A stretch of DNA of 64,000 nucleotides. It comes from Burkholderia guangdongensis. GTDB taxonomy: Bacteria; Pseudomonadota; Gammaproteobacteria; Burkholderiales; Burkholderiaceae. The first letter of the stretch is position 1, and every line of letters starts with the position of its first letter. The notes beneath the pieces were generated by a model. The model searched no databases and had not been told where the DNA came from. It saw only the letters and a program-made list of their open reading frames with translations. Below, piece after piece: positions 8,657-16,822 of the stretch. Location of the stretch: assembly GCF_013403875.1 (NCBI RefSeq), contig NZ_JACBNX010000010.1, forward strand, positions 62,001 through 126,000, read 5' to 3'. The position numbers and the translations under genes are program-made.

Positions 8657-9190
8657 GTGACCGATCGTCCCGAGAACCTGCTGGGCGTGCTTGCGCTGCT
8701 GATCGTCGACGAATTGCAGTCCGCGGATCAGAGCGACGCCGATACCCTCGGCTTCACCGCCCGCGCGATGCTGAACGCGGTCGGCATGTATCCCGGCTGC
8801 ACGATCGAGCAGTTGCGCACGGCCGTCGATCTGTCCCATCCGGCGGCGGTCCGCGCGGTCGGCGGCCTCGTCGATGCGGCGCTCGTCAGGAAGCAGGCGA
8901 GCGCGGACCGGCGCGCGGTGTCGCTGACGCTGACGCCGGCCGGCCGGGCCGCCGCGAACCGCACGCTCGCGCATCGCGACCGCATGCTCAAACGCCTGAC
9001 CGGCCATCTCGACGAAACCGAACGCGCGCAGCTCGACGCGCTGCTCGTCAAGATCCTGTGGCACGAAACGCGCGACCCGGCGCACGCGATGCAGCTGTGC
9101 CGCCTGTGCGACGACAAGCCCTGCCTCGCGGCCGGCTGCCCGGTCGAGTGCCGCGAGGAAGGGCTGCCGATGCCGGACGGCGCCGCGTGA
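8657..9190 (+). CDS. MarR family transcriptional regulator with cysteine-rich tail
   Basis: The 177-residue protein has a MarR winged helix: residues 45-75 form the HTH (CTIEQLRTAVDLSHPAAVRAV) and 80-100 the wing (KQASADRRAVSLTLT). Unusually the last 30 residues carry five cysteines, CRLCDDKPCLAAGCPVEC, which could bind a metal or sense oxidants. The start is GTG at 8657 with GGAG six bases upstream. The stop overlaps the ATG of the following MFS gene (ATGA), so the two are translated together. The regulator probably controls this exporter through the palindrome just upstream. Confidence 0.88.
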   Translation: MTDRPENLLGVLALLIVDELQSADQSDADTLGFTARAMLNAVGMYPGCTIEQLRTAVDLSHPAAVRAVGGLVDAALVRKQASADRRAVSLTLTPAGRAAANRTLAHRDRMLKRLTGHLDETERAQLDALLVKILWHETRDPAHAMQLCRLCDDKPCLAAGCPVECREEGLPMPDGAA

Positions 9191-10425
9191 TGATCGCGAG
9201 ACTCGACGCGCGCTGGCGTTCGATCGTCGCGCTGAACGCCGTCTCGCTGCTGTCGCAGCTCGGGCAGTTCGGGATCGGCTTCGCGGTCATTCCGCTGTGG
9301 CTGTCGCATCGCGGGCTCGGCGTCGTCCGGCTCGGCGACTTCGCGGCGCTGCAATGGACGGGCATGCTCGCCGGCATCGTCGTCGCGCCGGCGCTCGCGC
9401 GGCGTGGCGGCCCGCGCGTCGCGGTCGGCATCGGCCTGCTCGCGACGCTCGCCGCGTTCGGCACGATCGCGGCGCTCGACTGGCCGGCGCTGGTGCTGCC
9501 GGCGCTGCTGTCGGGCTTCGGCGTCGGCGTGCGCTGGATCGCGAACGAGACCTGGCTGTTCCGGCTCGTGCCGGAGGAAGCGAGCGGGCGCATCGTCGGC
9601 GCGCACGAAACGCTGATCGCGCTGGCCGGGATGCTCGGGCCCGCGATCGCGATTCGCGGCGCGACCGCGCACGCGGCGGCGCTGTGGATCGGCGCGGCCG
9701 TCACGGCGGCGGCCGGCCTGCCGCTGCTCGCGGCATCCGCGCGGCTCGATCGCCTCGCCACGCCAACGCACGGCAACGCGGGCGATCCGGCGGAAATGTC
9801 ATCGCACGCATGCGCATCGATCGGCCTCGGCTGGGTCGTGGCCGCGGCGGCGGGCATCGGCGACGGTGCGATCTTCGGTCTCGCGGTCAAATTCGGCGAA
9901 GGCAACGGCATCGACGCGACGAGCTGCGCGATGCTGCTGACCGTGTTCGGGCTCGGCAGCACCGTTGGCCAATATCCGGTCGGCTGGGCCGTCGACCGGA
10001 TCGGCGTGCCGACCGTGACGGCCGGATGCGCGCTGGCCGGCGCCGCAGCGGGCCTGGCGCTCGCGCTCGCCGCCGGCAGCATCGGCGTCGCGGTTCCGGC
10101 GATGTTCGTGCTCGGTCTCGCGAATCACGCGCTGCTGACGCTCGCGTGCATCACGGTCGCGGCCGCGCCGCGCGCGCACCTCGATCGCCTGATGCGCGCG
10201 ATCTCGATCGTCTTCACGCTCGGCTCGATCGCAGGCCCGTTCGTCGCGTCGCACGCGATGCTGCGCTTCGGCGCGAACGCGCTGATGTGGCTGATCGCTT
10301 TCGTCTGCGCGACGTCGTGCGCGTATGCGTTCGGCCTGCGGCATGGGTTCGCCGCGCGCGCCCGAAGCAGCCGGCGGCGGACGCCCCGCGATCGATCCGG
10401 CCGCCGCGCCACGGTCACGCGCTGA
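9190..10425 (+). CDS. MFS transporter, probable drug/metabolite exporter
   Basis: The 411-residue inner-membrane protein has about 12 hydrophobic segments and the internal two-fold layout of the major facilitator superfamily. A loop motif like RHGGPRVAVGIGLL follows segment 2. Motifs for a certain substrate are not recognisable. The start codon overlaps the marR stop by one base, and this coupling to a MarR regulator suggests efflux of a toxic compound that the regulator senses. It ends 3 bases before the convergent IclR gene. Confidence 0.85.
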   Translation: MIARLDARWRSIVALNAVSLLSQLGQFGIGFAVIPLWLSHRGLGVVRLGDFAALQWTGMLAGIVVAPALARRGGPRVAVGIGLLATLAAFGTIAALDWPALVLPALLSGFGVGVRWIANETWLFRLVPEEASGRIVGAHETLIALAGMLGPAIAIRGATAHAAALWIGAAVTAAAGLPLLAASARLDRLATPTHGNAGDPAEMSSHACASIGLGWVVAAAAGIGDGAIFGLAVKFGEGNGIDATSCAMLLTVFGLGSTVGQYPVGWAVDRIGVPTVTAGCALAGAAAGLALALAAGSIGVAVPAMFVLGLANHALLTLACITVAAAPRAHLDRLMRAISIVFTLGSIAGPFVASHAMLRFGANALMWLIAFVCATSCAYAFGLRHGFAARARSSRRRTPRDRSGRRATVTR

Positions 10426-10428
10426 CGC

Positions 10429-11247
10429 TTACTTCGGCTCGTCCGGGTAGTAGTTGAGCCGCCGCGACAGATCGTCCGCCGCGTCCCGAACCTGCCGCAC
10501 GAGCCCCTGATCGACCATCGCCTTTTCGAGGAACGGCCGCGCGACGGTCAGCGTCACCGCGGCGACAATCATCCGCGAACAGTCGCGCACCGGCGCGCTG
10601 ATCACCGAGATGCCCGGCTCGAACGACGATTCGCTGACCGCGCAGCCTTCGGCCACGTACTTCTGCGCGCGTTCGTAGACTTCCTTCGCCGTGCGCGGCG
10701 TGTGAGGCGTATAGGTCGGCAGCATCGACTCCGGGAACAGCGCGGCAAGCTCCGTCTCGCTCAGATCGCCGAGCAGCACGTGCCCGTGCACCGACGCATG
10801 CGCCGGAATCCGCGTGCCGACGTTGACCTTGATCGTGCTCAGCGTGGAGTCGCGCGTCCACGCCTTCGCGACGAACACGACGTCGCGCCCGTCACGCACG
10901 ACGAGATGGCTCGCATAGCCGGTCTCGTCGCGCAGCCGCTCGATCACCGGCGTGCCGATGTCGGTGATCGCGAGCGAGCTCAGGTATTCGAAGCCGAGCT
11001 TCATCACGCGCGGGCCGAGCCGGAAATCGCGGTCGCGGTTCGCGCGCTCGAGATAGCCGAGCGTCGTCAGCGTCTGCACGAGCCGGATCGCGGTCGTGCG
11101 CGGCAGGCCGAGGCGCTGCGAAATCACGTTCGGCGTGAGTACCGGATCGTGGTGGCTGAACAGTTCGAGAATCCGCAAGCCGCGCTCGAGCGCGGGGACG
11201 AGGTACGGATCGGCGGCGTCGAGGGCGCTGTCTTCGGATTCGGACAT
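10429..11247 (-). CDS. IclR family transcriptional regulator
   Basis: The 272-residue protein has an N-terminal winged helix (about residues 17-80: ALERGLRILELFSHHDPVLT, SQRLGLPRTTAIRLVQTL) and a C-terminal effector domain with the family stretches HLVVRDGRDVVFVAK, RIPAHASVHGHVLL and GCAVSESSFEPGISVISAPV. IclR proteins of this kind (PcaU/PobR-like) control aromatic or organic acid catabolism. It lies 60 bases behind the MFS carrier on the same strand. The duplicated palindrome between that carrier and the divergent porin is its probable operator. Confidence 0.92.
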   Translation of the reverse strand: MSESEDSALDAADPYLVPALERGLRILELFSHHDPVLTPNVISQRLGLPRTTAIRLVQTLTTLGYLERANRDRDFRLGPRVMKLGFEYLSSLAITDIGTPVIERLRDETGYASHLVVRDGRDVVFVAKAWTRDSTLSTIKVNVGTRIPAHASVHGHVLLGDLSETELAALFPESMLPTYTPHTPRTAKEVYERAQKYVAEGCAVSESSFEPGISVISAPVRDCSRMIVAAVTLTVARPFLEKAMVDQGLVRQVRDAADDLSRRLNYYPDEPK

Positions 11248-11307
11248 GGAAATCGAGGTGAGGACCGGGGTGACGATAATAACGGGCTCGATGCGCCCGG
11301 TCCCGCA

Positions 11308-12639
11308 TCAGGCCGATCGTGCCGCGGCGCCGCTCGGCGGCATATCGGCATCGTCGTCGATCTCGATGCGCTTCACCTCGCCGAGCAGGAACGTATACGA
11401 CAGCGCGCCGAGCACCGCGAACAGGCTGATGAGCCCGAGCGCCCAGCCGAACGAACCGGTCTCGCGAAGGATAAAGCCGATCGCGATCGGCGTCACGATA
11501 CCCGACAGATTGCCCGCGAAATTCACCGCGCCGCCGGTGAAGCCGATCATGCTCTTCGGCGCGATGTCGCCGATCAGCGACCACGACGCCGACGCGACGC
11601 CCTGCGCGAAGAACGCGAACGACATGATCGCGATCACGACCCAGTTCGTGTTCGTCAGCAGCGCGAGGGTCATCGTCGGCACGAGCAGCAGGCCGGTGAT
11701 GATCGGCGTCTTGCGCGCGGTGCCGACGCTCGCGCCTCGACGCAGCAGCCAGTCGGACAGCGCGCCGCCCGCGAGCACGCCGATCGACGCCGCGACGAAC
11801 GGCACCGCCGACGCGCTGCCCGCCTTCAGCACGGTCATGTGGCGCTCGCTGATCAGGTAGCTCGGGAACCACGTGAGGAAGAAGTACAGCGAAGACAGCG
11901 ACGCGAACTTGCCGACGCAGATCGCAATGATCTGACGGTTGCGGAACACGATCGCGAGCTTGCGCCACGGGAAGCTGTGGCTGGCCGCCGCGTCCTTCGC
12001 ATCGCCGACGAGTGCGCCGCCGGTGCGGATGTGCCGCAGCTCGGCTTCGTTGACCCAGCGGCACGCTTCCGGATCCCGATAGAGCAGATACCAGACACCC
12101 GCCCAGACGACACCCGCGAGCCCCGTCGCCCAGAAGATCGCGCGCCAGCCGAACGCGTGCTCGATCCAGTACAGGCCCGGCGTGAGCGCCGCCATCCCGA
12201 TGTACTGGCCGACCAGATAGAAGCTCGTCGCGCTGCCGCGCTCGCGCTGCGCGAACCAGATCGACACGACGCGGTTGTTGATCGGAAACGTCGGCGCCTC
12301 CGCGACGCCGACGCCGAGCCGCAGCCCGAAGATCGTCGCGAAGCGGCCCGCGAAGCCCTGCAGCACCGTGAACGTCGACCAGAACAGCAACGCGAGCGCA
12401 TACATCACGCGCGACCCGAAGCGGTCGACGATCCAGCCGCCCGGAATGTTCGCGAGCACGTAGGTCCACGAGTACGCGGAGAACAGCACGCCGATCTCGA
12501 CCGGGCCGAGCGAGAACTCGTGCTTGAGCAGCGGCACCGCGACGGACAGGTTCGCGCGGTCGACGTAGTTGATCACGGTTCCGATGAACACGAGCCACAG
12601 CATCAGGAAGCGCACGCGCGTGGGTTTGGCAGCGGACAT
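11308..12639 (-). CDS. MFS transporter of the anion:cation symporter type
   Basis: The 443-residue protein has 12 hydrophobic segments and anion:cation symporter features: N-terminal RFLMLWLVFIGTVINYVDRANLSVA, then WIVDRFGSRVMYALALLFWS, and SIWFAQRERGSATSFYLVGQ. Relatives carry hexuronates, glucarate, galactonate, phthalate or 4-hydroxyphenylacetate with H+. The frame opens further upstream but the ATG at 12639 matches the family N-terminus. It is cotranscribed with the IclR gene and is divergent from a porin, together forming an uptake route across both membranes. Confidence 0.9.
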   Translation of the reverse strand: MSAAKPTRVRFLMLWLVFIGTVINYVDRANLSVAVPLLKHEFSLGPVEIGVLFSAYSWTYVLANIPGGWIVDRFGSRVMYALALLFWSTFTVLQGFAGRFATIFGLRLGVGVAEAPTFPINNRVVSIWFAQRERGSATSFYLVGQYIGMAALTPGLYWIEHAFGWRAIFWATGLAGVVWAGVWYLLYRDPEACRWVNEAELRHIRTGGALVGDAKDAAASHSFPWRKLAIVFRNRQIIAICVGKFASLSSLYFFLTWFPSYLISERHMTVLKAGSASAVPFVAASIGVLAGGALSDWLLRRGASVGTARKTPIITGLLLVPTMTLALLTNTNWVVIAIMSFAFFAQGVASASWSLIGDIAPKSMIGFTGGAVNFAGNLSGIVTPIAIGFILRETGSFGWALGLISLFAVLGALSYTFLLGEVKRIEIDDDADMPPSGAAARSA

Positions 12640-12665
12640 TCGAGGTCTCTCAGGTTGGGGTGACT

Positions 12666-12685
12666 TATGACCATAGGTGGTCATA
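12666..12685. promoter_or_regulatory. operator palindrome 1 before the MFS carrier
   Basis: TATGACCATAGGTGGTCATA has 8-bp perfect arms around TAGG. It ends 27 bases upstream of the carrier ATG. The core ACCATAGGTGGTCAT recurs exactly at 12807-12821. Confidence 0.75.
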
Positions 12686-12803
12686 TACACCACCAGAGGA
12701 AAATGGTGCGGTGGCCAAAAAGCGACGTCAAGGTCTGACGATTAAATTTTGCGCTTGCCGGGCTGCGACGCTTGACCCTATGATTTTTCCACCCAATGAA
12801 CAA

Positions 12804-12821
12804 ATAACCATAGGTGGTCAT
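12804..12821. promoter_or_regulatory. operator palindrome 2 before the porin
   Basis: ATAACCATAGGTGGTCAT has the same 15-base core as site 1, in the same orientation, with one arm mismatch. It lies 62 bases before the porin ATG and about 30 bases downstream of a TTGACC at 12772-12777, so a bound protein could block transcription of the porin. Confidence 0.72.
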
Positions 12822-12883
12822 TTTCGCCGATGACGCGGAAAGACCGCCCCCCACGTCGTACCCATCGAAGCATCACCAACAAC

Positions 12884-13960
12884 ATGAAAAAGAACCTTGC
12901 ACTGGCCGGCTGCGGCCTGCTGATCGGCACGCTCGCGCATGCGCAAAGCGCCGTCACACTCTGGGGACAGGTCGATTCGGGCCTCACGTATCTGAGCAAC
13001 AAGAAAGGCGGCTCGACGATCGGCACCGCGTCCGGCATCGGCGCGCCGACCCGCTGGGGGCTCGACGGCCGCGAGGATCTCGGCGGCGGCTATCGCGCGG
13101 TGTTCAAGCTCGAAAGCGGCTTCAACGTGAACACCGGCACGCTGATCAAGCCGAACACGCTGTTCGACCGGCAGGCATACGTCGGCATCGACGGCCCGAC
13201 CGGCACGCTGACGCTCGGCCGCCAGTCGGACCTGATGGACGACGTCGCGATCCGCTATTCGAACGCGTTCTGGAACCGCAGCCTGTACTCGTATCACGCG
13301 GGCAACCTCGACAGCCTGACCAACGGCTACCAGATCGAGAACGCTGTGAAGTACCGCAGCCCGGATCTGTACGGCGTGCACGTCGGCGGAATGGTTGGTT
13401 TCACCGGCTCCGACGCGACCGGCCACACGGCCGGCGCGTTCGCGACGTATGACCGCGGCCCGCTGTCGGCCGGCATCACGTACATGACGACGAAGCGGCG
13501 CGTGCTCGATATGTATACGTACTTCGGCTTCACGCAGTTCCTCGGCCAGACGCTATCCGCGACGAAGACGTTCCAGTCGAACGAAGTGAACAACTTCGGG
13601 ATCGGGCTCACGTATCAGCTCACGCAGCCGCTGCTCGTGAACGCGCTGTTCACGCGCACCGACATCAAGGGCGCGAGCGCGTCGACGCATATGGAAAACC
13701 AGGACGTCGGGCTGCTGTACCGCTTCACGACGGCCGAGGCCGTGACGCTCGACTACACGTATTCGCGGATGGGTTCGGATCACTGGAACGCGGTCGAGGC
13801 CGGCAATCTGTTCTCGCTGTCGAAGCGCACGCAGATCCAGACGACGCTCACGTATCAGAAGGCGTCCGGGAACGGCGCGACCGCGGCGACCTATCCGAAC
13901 GGTAATTCATCGAATCGGTCGCAGCTCATCGCGCACGTCGGGATCACGCATTCGTTCTGA
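12884..13960 (+). CDS. gram-negative porin, OmpC/Burkholderia type
   Basis: The 358-residue outer-membrane trimeric porin starts with a signal peptide (MKKNLALAGCGLLIGTLAHA, cut before QSAVTLWGQVD). It has the typical RWGLDGREDLGGGYRAVFKLE, TLGRQ and KYRSPDLYGV stretches and ends in the terminal phenylalanine needed for assembly (GITHSF). The open frame extends upstream, but only the ATG at 12884 yields a signal peptide. Divergent to an MFS carrier with a shared operator, it is probably a substrate-induced porin for the same organic acid. Confidence 0.93.
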   Translation: MKKNLALAGCGLLIGTLAHAQSAVTLWGQVDSGLTYLSNKKGGSTIGTASGIGAPTRWGLDGREDLGGGYRAVFKLESGFNVNTGTLIKPNTLFDRQAYVGIDGPTGTLTLGRQSDLMDDVAIRYSNAFWNRSLYSYHAGNLDSLTNGYQIENAVKYRSPDLYGVHVGGMVGFTGSDATGHTAGAFATYDRGPLSAGITYMTTKRRVLDMYTYFGFTQFLGQTLSATKTFQSNEVNNFGIGLTYQLTQPLLVNALFTRTDIKGASASTHMENQDVGLLYRFTTAEAVTLDYTYSRMGSDHWNAVEAGNLFSLSKRTQIQTTLTYQKASGNGATAATYPNGNSSNRSQLIAHVGITHSF

Positions 13961-14026
13961 TCGAGCGTTTTGGCGGCGACGCGGGCGGCGCGGGTGCCGC
14001 CGTCGCCGTGATCCATCCTTCGCGCA

Positions 14027-14797
14027 TCACGCGCCGCTCAGCTCGAGATGCAATGCACGAAACTCGTGCGCGAGCTTGTGCGCCGGGTCGAGATGAATGA
14101 CGGGCTTCGCCTGCTGATGCGACTCGCGGATCTTCACCGACGACGACAGCCGCGCCGCCAGCACCGGCAGCCCTTCGCCGACGAGCTCGTCGACGAGCTT
14201 CTGCGGCAGGCTCGCGCGCGGCTGGAACTGGTTGATGACGATCCCCTCGACCGCGAGATCGGCATTGTGATCCTGCTGGATCTCCTTCACGTTCTCGAGC
14301 AGCGTGTAGAGCGCGCGGCGCGAGAAGTCGTCGCAGTCGAACGGAATCAGGCAGCGGTCGACCGCGATCAACGCGGAGCGTGTGTAGAAATTCAGCGCGG
14401 GCGGCGTGTCGATGTAGATCGCGTCGTACTGGTTGTCGAGCTCGTTCAGCGCGTCGCGCAGCTTGTAGATCTTGTAGCGCGATTCGAGCTTGCCGTGCAG
14501 CGTGTCCAGATCGGGATGCGCGGGCATCACGTCGAGATTTTCAAATGGTGTCGGATGGATGAACGACGCGACGTCGACCGGCTTGAAGCTGAAGGTCAGC
14601 GCGGTGTTGAAGAAATCGGCGACGGTCGGCGTGGCTTCGGCGGCGGCGGCGCCGAGCAGATACTGGCTCGAGTTCGACTGCGCATCGAGGTCGATGACCA
14701 GCGTGCGCAGGCCCTCGCTCGCGCTGATCGCCGCGAGATTACAAACGATCGTGGATTTGCCTACGCCACCCTTCTGGTTGAATACGACGCGCCGCAT
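14027..14797 (-). CDS. ParA/MinD-like ATPase, orphan
   Basis: The 256-residue protein has the deviant Walker A KGGVGKST (residues 9-16, with the signature lysine K9), Walker A' LRTLVIDLDAQSNSS, and Walker B DAIYIDTPPAL. ParA ATPases position plasmids, chromosomes or large complexes on the nucleoid. No parB, centromere-like repeat or replication gene is next to it, so its cargo is unknown. It lacks an N-terminal helix-turn-helix, unlike plasmid type Ia ParA. It may act on a polar or chemotaxis-type cluster. Confidence 0.88.
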   Translation of the reverse strand: MRRVVFNQKGGVGKSTIVCNLAAISASEGLRTLVIDLDAQSNSSQYLLGAAAAEATPTVADFFNTALTFSFKPVDVASFIHPTPFENLDVMPAHPDLDTLHGKLESRYKIYKLRDALNELDNQYDAIYIDTPPALNFYTRSALIAVDRCLIPFDCDDFSRRALYTLLENVKEIQQDHNADLAVEGIVINQFQPRASLPQKLVDELVGEGLPVLAARLSSSVKIRESHQQAKPVIHLDPAHKLAHEFRALHLELSGA

Positions 14798-14924
14798 GTC
14801 TTCGTTCCCCTGTTTCCGTGTTGGTCCGTGCTATGGAAGGGGTCCAGCATACCTGAGACGGGCCGATGGAAAGATGACTGGAGCGGGTTTTTGTCAGCCG
14901 CCCCGGCATCATTGAAACGCGCGA

Positions 14925-15605
14925 TCAGGCCCGATTCGCGGCGATTTCCAACACGACCCCGCGTTGCGCGGCGATTCCCTGCTCCATTCGCCGCATCACC
15001 AATTCGACGACCGACCGCGGCGCCTGCTCCGGATCGCCCGCGTTGAACGGCGGTGCCGGCGCATATTCGAGATCGAGCTGAACCGCCTGCGCCTCCTCCG
15101 CGCCCATCAGTTCCGCAGCAACCGTCAATCCGAAATCGATGCCGGCGGTCACGCCGCCGCCCGTGATCAGATTGCCGTCGCGCACGACGCGGCCGCGCGC
15201 CGGAATCGCGCCGAAAGGCTCGAGCAACGACTGGAATGCCCAGTGCGTCGTCGCGCGTCGTCCACGCAGCAGCCCCGCCGCGCCGAGCACCAACGCGCCG
15301 GTGCAGACCGACGTGACGTAGCGCGCGCCGGCGGCCTGCCGGCAAATGAATTCGAGCGTCCGCGCGTCCTTCAGCAGATCGACCGTCCCTCTTCCGCCGG
15401 GCACGCAAATCACGTCGAGCGGCGGACAGTCGTCGTACGTGGCGCTCGGCGTCAACACGAGCCCGTTGCTTGATATCACTGGTTCGCGCGTTTTCCAGAT
15501 CAGTTGCGTCGACGTGCCGGGCAACGACGCAAGCACGTCGTGCGGGCCGACCAGATCGAGTTGCTGGACTTGCGGGAACACCAGAAAGCCGATTTGCAGT
15601 GTCAT
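14925..15605 (-). CDS. inhA: DJ-1/PfpI family protein, isonitrile-hydratase-like
   Basis: The 226-residue single-domain DJ-1/PfpI protein carries the catalytic residues reported for Pseudomonas putida isonitrile hydratase at the same positions: D17 (QQLDLVG), C101 and T102 (VTSVCTGALVLG). That enzyme turns isonitriles into N-substituted formamides. The 228-residue reference length fits. It is divergent from a GlxA-type regulator at 15739, its likely controller. The substrate in this organism is unproven; related proteins may have other hydratase or stress functions. Confidence 0.75.
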   Translation of the reverse strand: MTLQIGFLVFPQVQQLDLVGPHDVLASLPGTSTQLIWKTREPVISSNGLVLTPSATYDDCPPLDVICVPGGRGTVDLLKDARTLEFICRQAAGARYVTSVCTGALVLGAAGLLRGRRATTHWAFQSLLEPFGAIPARGRVVRDGNLITGGGVTAGIDFGLTVAAELMGAEEAQAVQLDLEYAPAPPFNAGDPEQAPRSVVELVMRRMEQGIAAQRGVVLEIAANRA

Positions 15606-15697
15606 CGGAATACCTTGTCGGATGGGGAGCGGATTCGCGCCCGCCGGTTAGCGAGATGGGTTGGCGAGATGGACGAATCGATTCTATGCAGGTAGCC

Positions 15698-15736
15698 TTT
15701 GGCGAAATTGCCATTTCACCATCGATTTCCGCCAAA
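15698..15736. promoter_or_regulatory. inverted repeat in the divergent inhA/glxA promoter region
   Basis: TTTGGCG at 15698-15704 is mirrored by CGCCAAA at 15730-15736, and inside lies the imperfect palindrome GGCGAAATTGCC. The segment is immediately before the regulator ATG (15739), so binding would repress the regulator. Confidence 0.5.
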
Positions 15737-15738
15737 CG

Positions 15739-16713
15739 ATGTCACGCGCATCCCGATCGATCCTGCTGCTCGCGTTTCCGGACGTTCAACTGCTCGACGT
15801 CTGCGGTCCGCTGCAGGTGTTCGCGTCCGCCAACGAGCTCGCCACGCAGCGCGGGCTCGGCAAGCCCTATGCGCCTCGCGTCGTCGCGGCGCAAGCCGGG
15901 CTCGTGACGACCTGCTCGGGCCTCGCGCTGATGGCCGACTCGATAGGGTCGGTGAAAGGGCCGGTCGATACGCTGATCGTGCCGGGCGGCCGCGGCATCG
16001 GCGCGGCATCGGCGGATGCGCGCCTGATCCGGTGGGCGCGGCGGCAGGCGAGCCGCTCGGCGCGCGTCGCGTCCGTGTGCTCGGGCGCGTTCCTGCTTGC
16101 GGAAGCCGGCTTGCTCGACGGGCGGCGCGTGGTCACGCACTGGACCCGCTGCGACGAGCTCGCCGAGCGTTATCCGAAGCTGCGCGTCGAAACCGATCCG
16201 ATCTTCATTCGCGACGGCACGATCTGGACGTCCGCCGGCGTGACCGCGGGCATCGATCTCGCGCTGGCACTGGTCGAGGAAGATCACGGGCGCGCGATCG
16301 CGCTCGACATCGCCCGCGAGCTCGTCGTGTTTCTGAAGCGGCCCGGCGGCCAGTCGCAGTTCAGCACGATGCTGTCGATGCAGAAGGCAGACGACCGGTT
16401 CGGCGAATTGCATGCGTGGATGGCGACGCATCTCGCGTCCGATCTGTCCGTGCCGACGCTGGCCGGACGGCTTCACATGAGCGAACGCAGCTTCATGCGC
16501 CACTACAAGGCGGGGACGGGCCGCACGCCCGCCCGCGCGGTCGAGCAGCTCCGGATCGAAGCCGCGCAGCGGCTGCTCGGCGAAACCTCATGGTCGATCA
16601 AGCGGATCGCGACCCGATGCGGGTTCGGCAGCGAGGAAACGATGCGCCGCTGCTTCGTCCGTCTGCTGCGCGTGACGCCGCAAGCGTACCGCGAGCGTTT
16701 CTCGTTTCAATGA
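15739..16713 (+). CDS. GlxA/FtrA-type AraC regulator with DJ-1 domain
   Basis: The 324-residue protein has residues 1-190 of DJ-1/PfpI fold (LLLAFPDVQLLDVCGPLQVF, VCSGAFLLAEAGLLDGR) and a C-terminal AraC double HTH (LAGRLHMSERSFMRHYKAGTG, IATRCGFGSEETMRRCF). Such proteins sense small amino or quaternary-amine metabolites and activate nearby genes. The ATG at 15739 gives the family N-terminus MSRASRSILLL; the longer frame upstream has no support. Its divergent neighbour is the isonitrile-hydratase-like gene. Confidence 0.92.
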   Translation: MSRASRSILLLAFPDVQLLDVCGPLQVFASANELATQRGLGKPYAPRVVAAQAGLVTTCSGLALMADSIGSVKGPVDTLIVPGGRGIGAASADARLIRWARRQASRSARVASVCSGAFLLAEAGLLDGRRVVTHWTRCDELAERYPKLRVETDPIFIRDGTIWTSAGVTAGIDLALALVEEDHGRAIALDIARELVVFLKRPGGQSQFSTMLSMQKADDRFGELHAWMATHLASDLSVPTLAGRLHMSERSFMRHYKAGTGRTPARAVEQLRIEAAQRLLGETSWSIKRIATRCGFGSEETMRRCFVRLLRVTPQAYRERFSFQ

Positions 16714-16749
16714 CGCGCCGGCAATCAGCCACGCTCAGCCACGCTTCAC

Positions 16750-16798
16750 CGCCGGTCGCCGGTCGCCGGTCGCCGGTCGCCGGTCGCCGGTCGCCGGT
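16750..16798. repeat. 7-bp tandem repeat, seven copies
   Basis: CGCCGGT is repeated seven times without error between two convergent regulator genes. Perfect copies of so short a unit suggest recent slippage and likely variation between strains. Confidence 0.9.
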
Positions 16799-16800
16799 CG

Positions 16801-16818
16801 CGCGCGAATTTTCGCGCG
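16801..16818. terminator. bidirectional hairpin between convergent regulators
   Basis: CGCGCGAA (16801-16808) pairs with TTCGCGCG (16811-16818). T and A residues lie at the top of the stem rather than after it, so it may stop transcription weakly from both sides. Confidence 0.45.
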
Positions 16819-16822
16819 GCCG

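Noticed and set aside
14027..14797. A plasmid or secondary-chromosome replication/partition origin.
   Set aside because: No parB, rep gene or iteron array is seen near the ParA gene.
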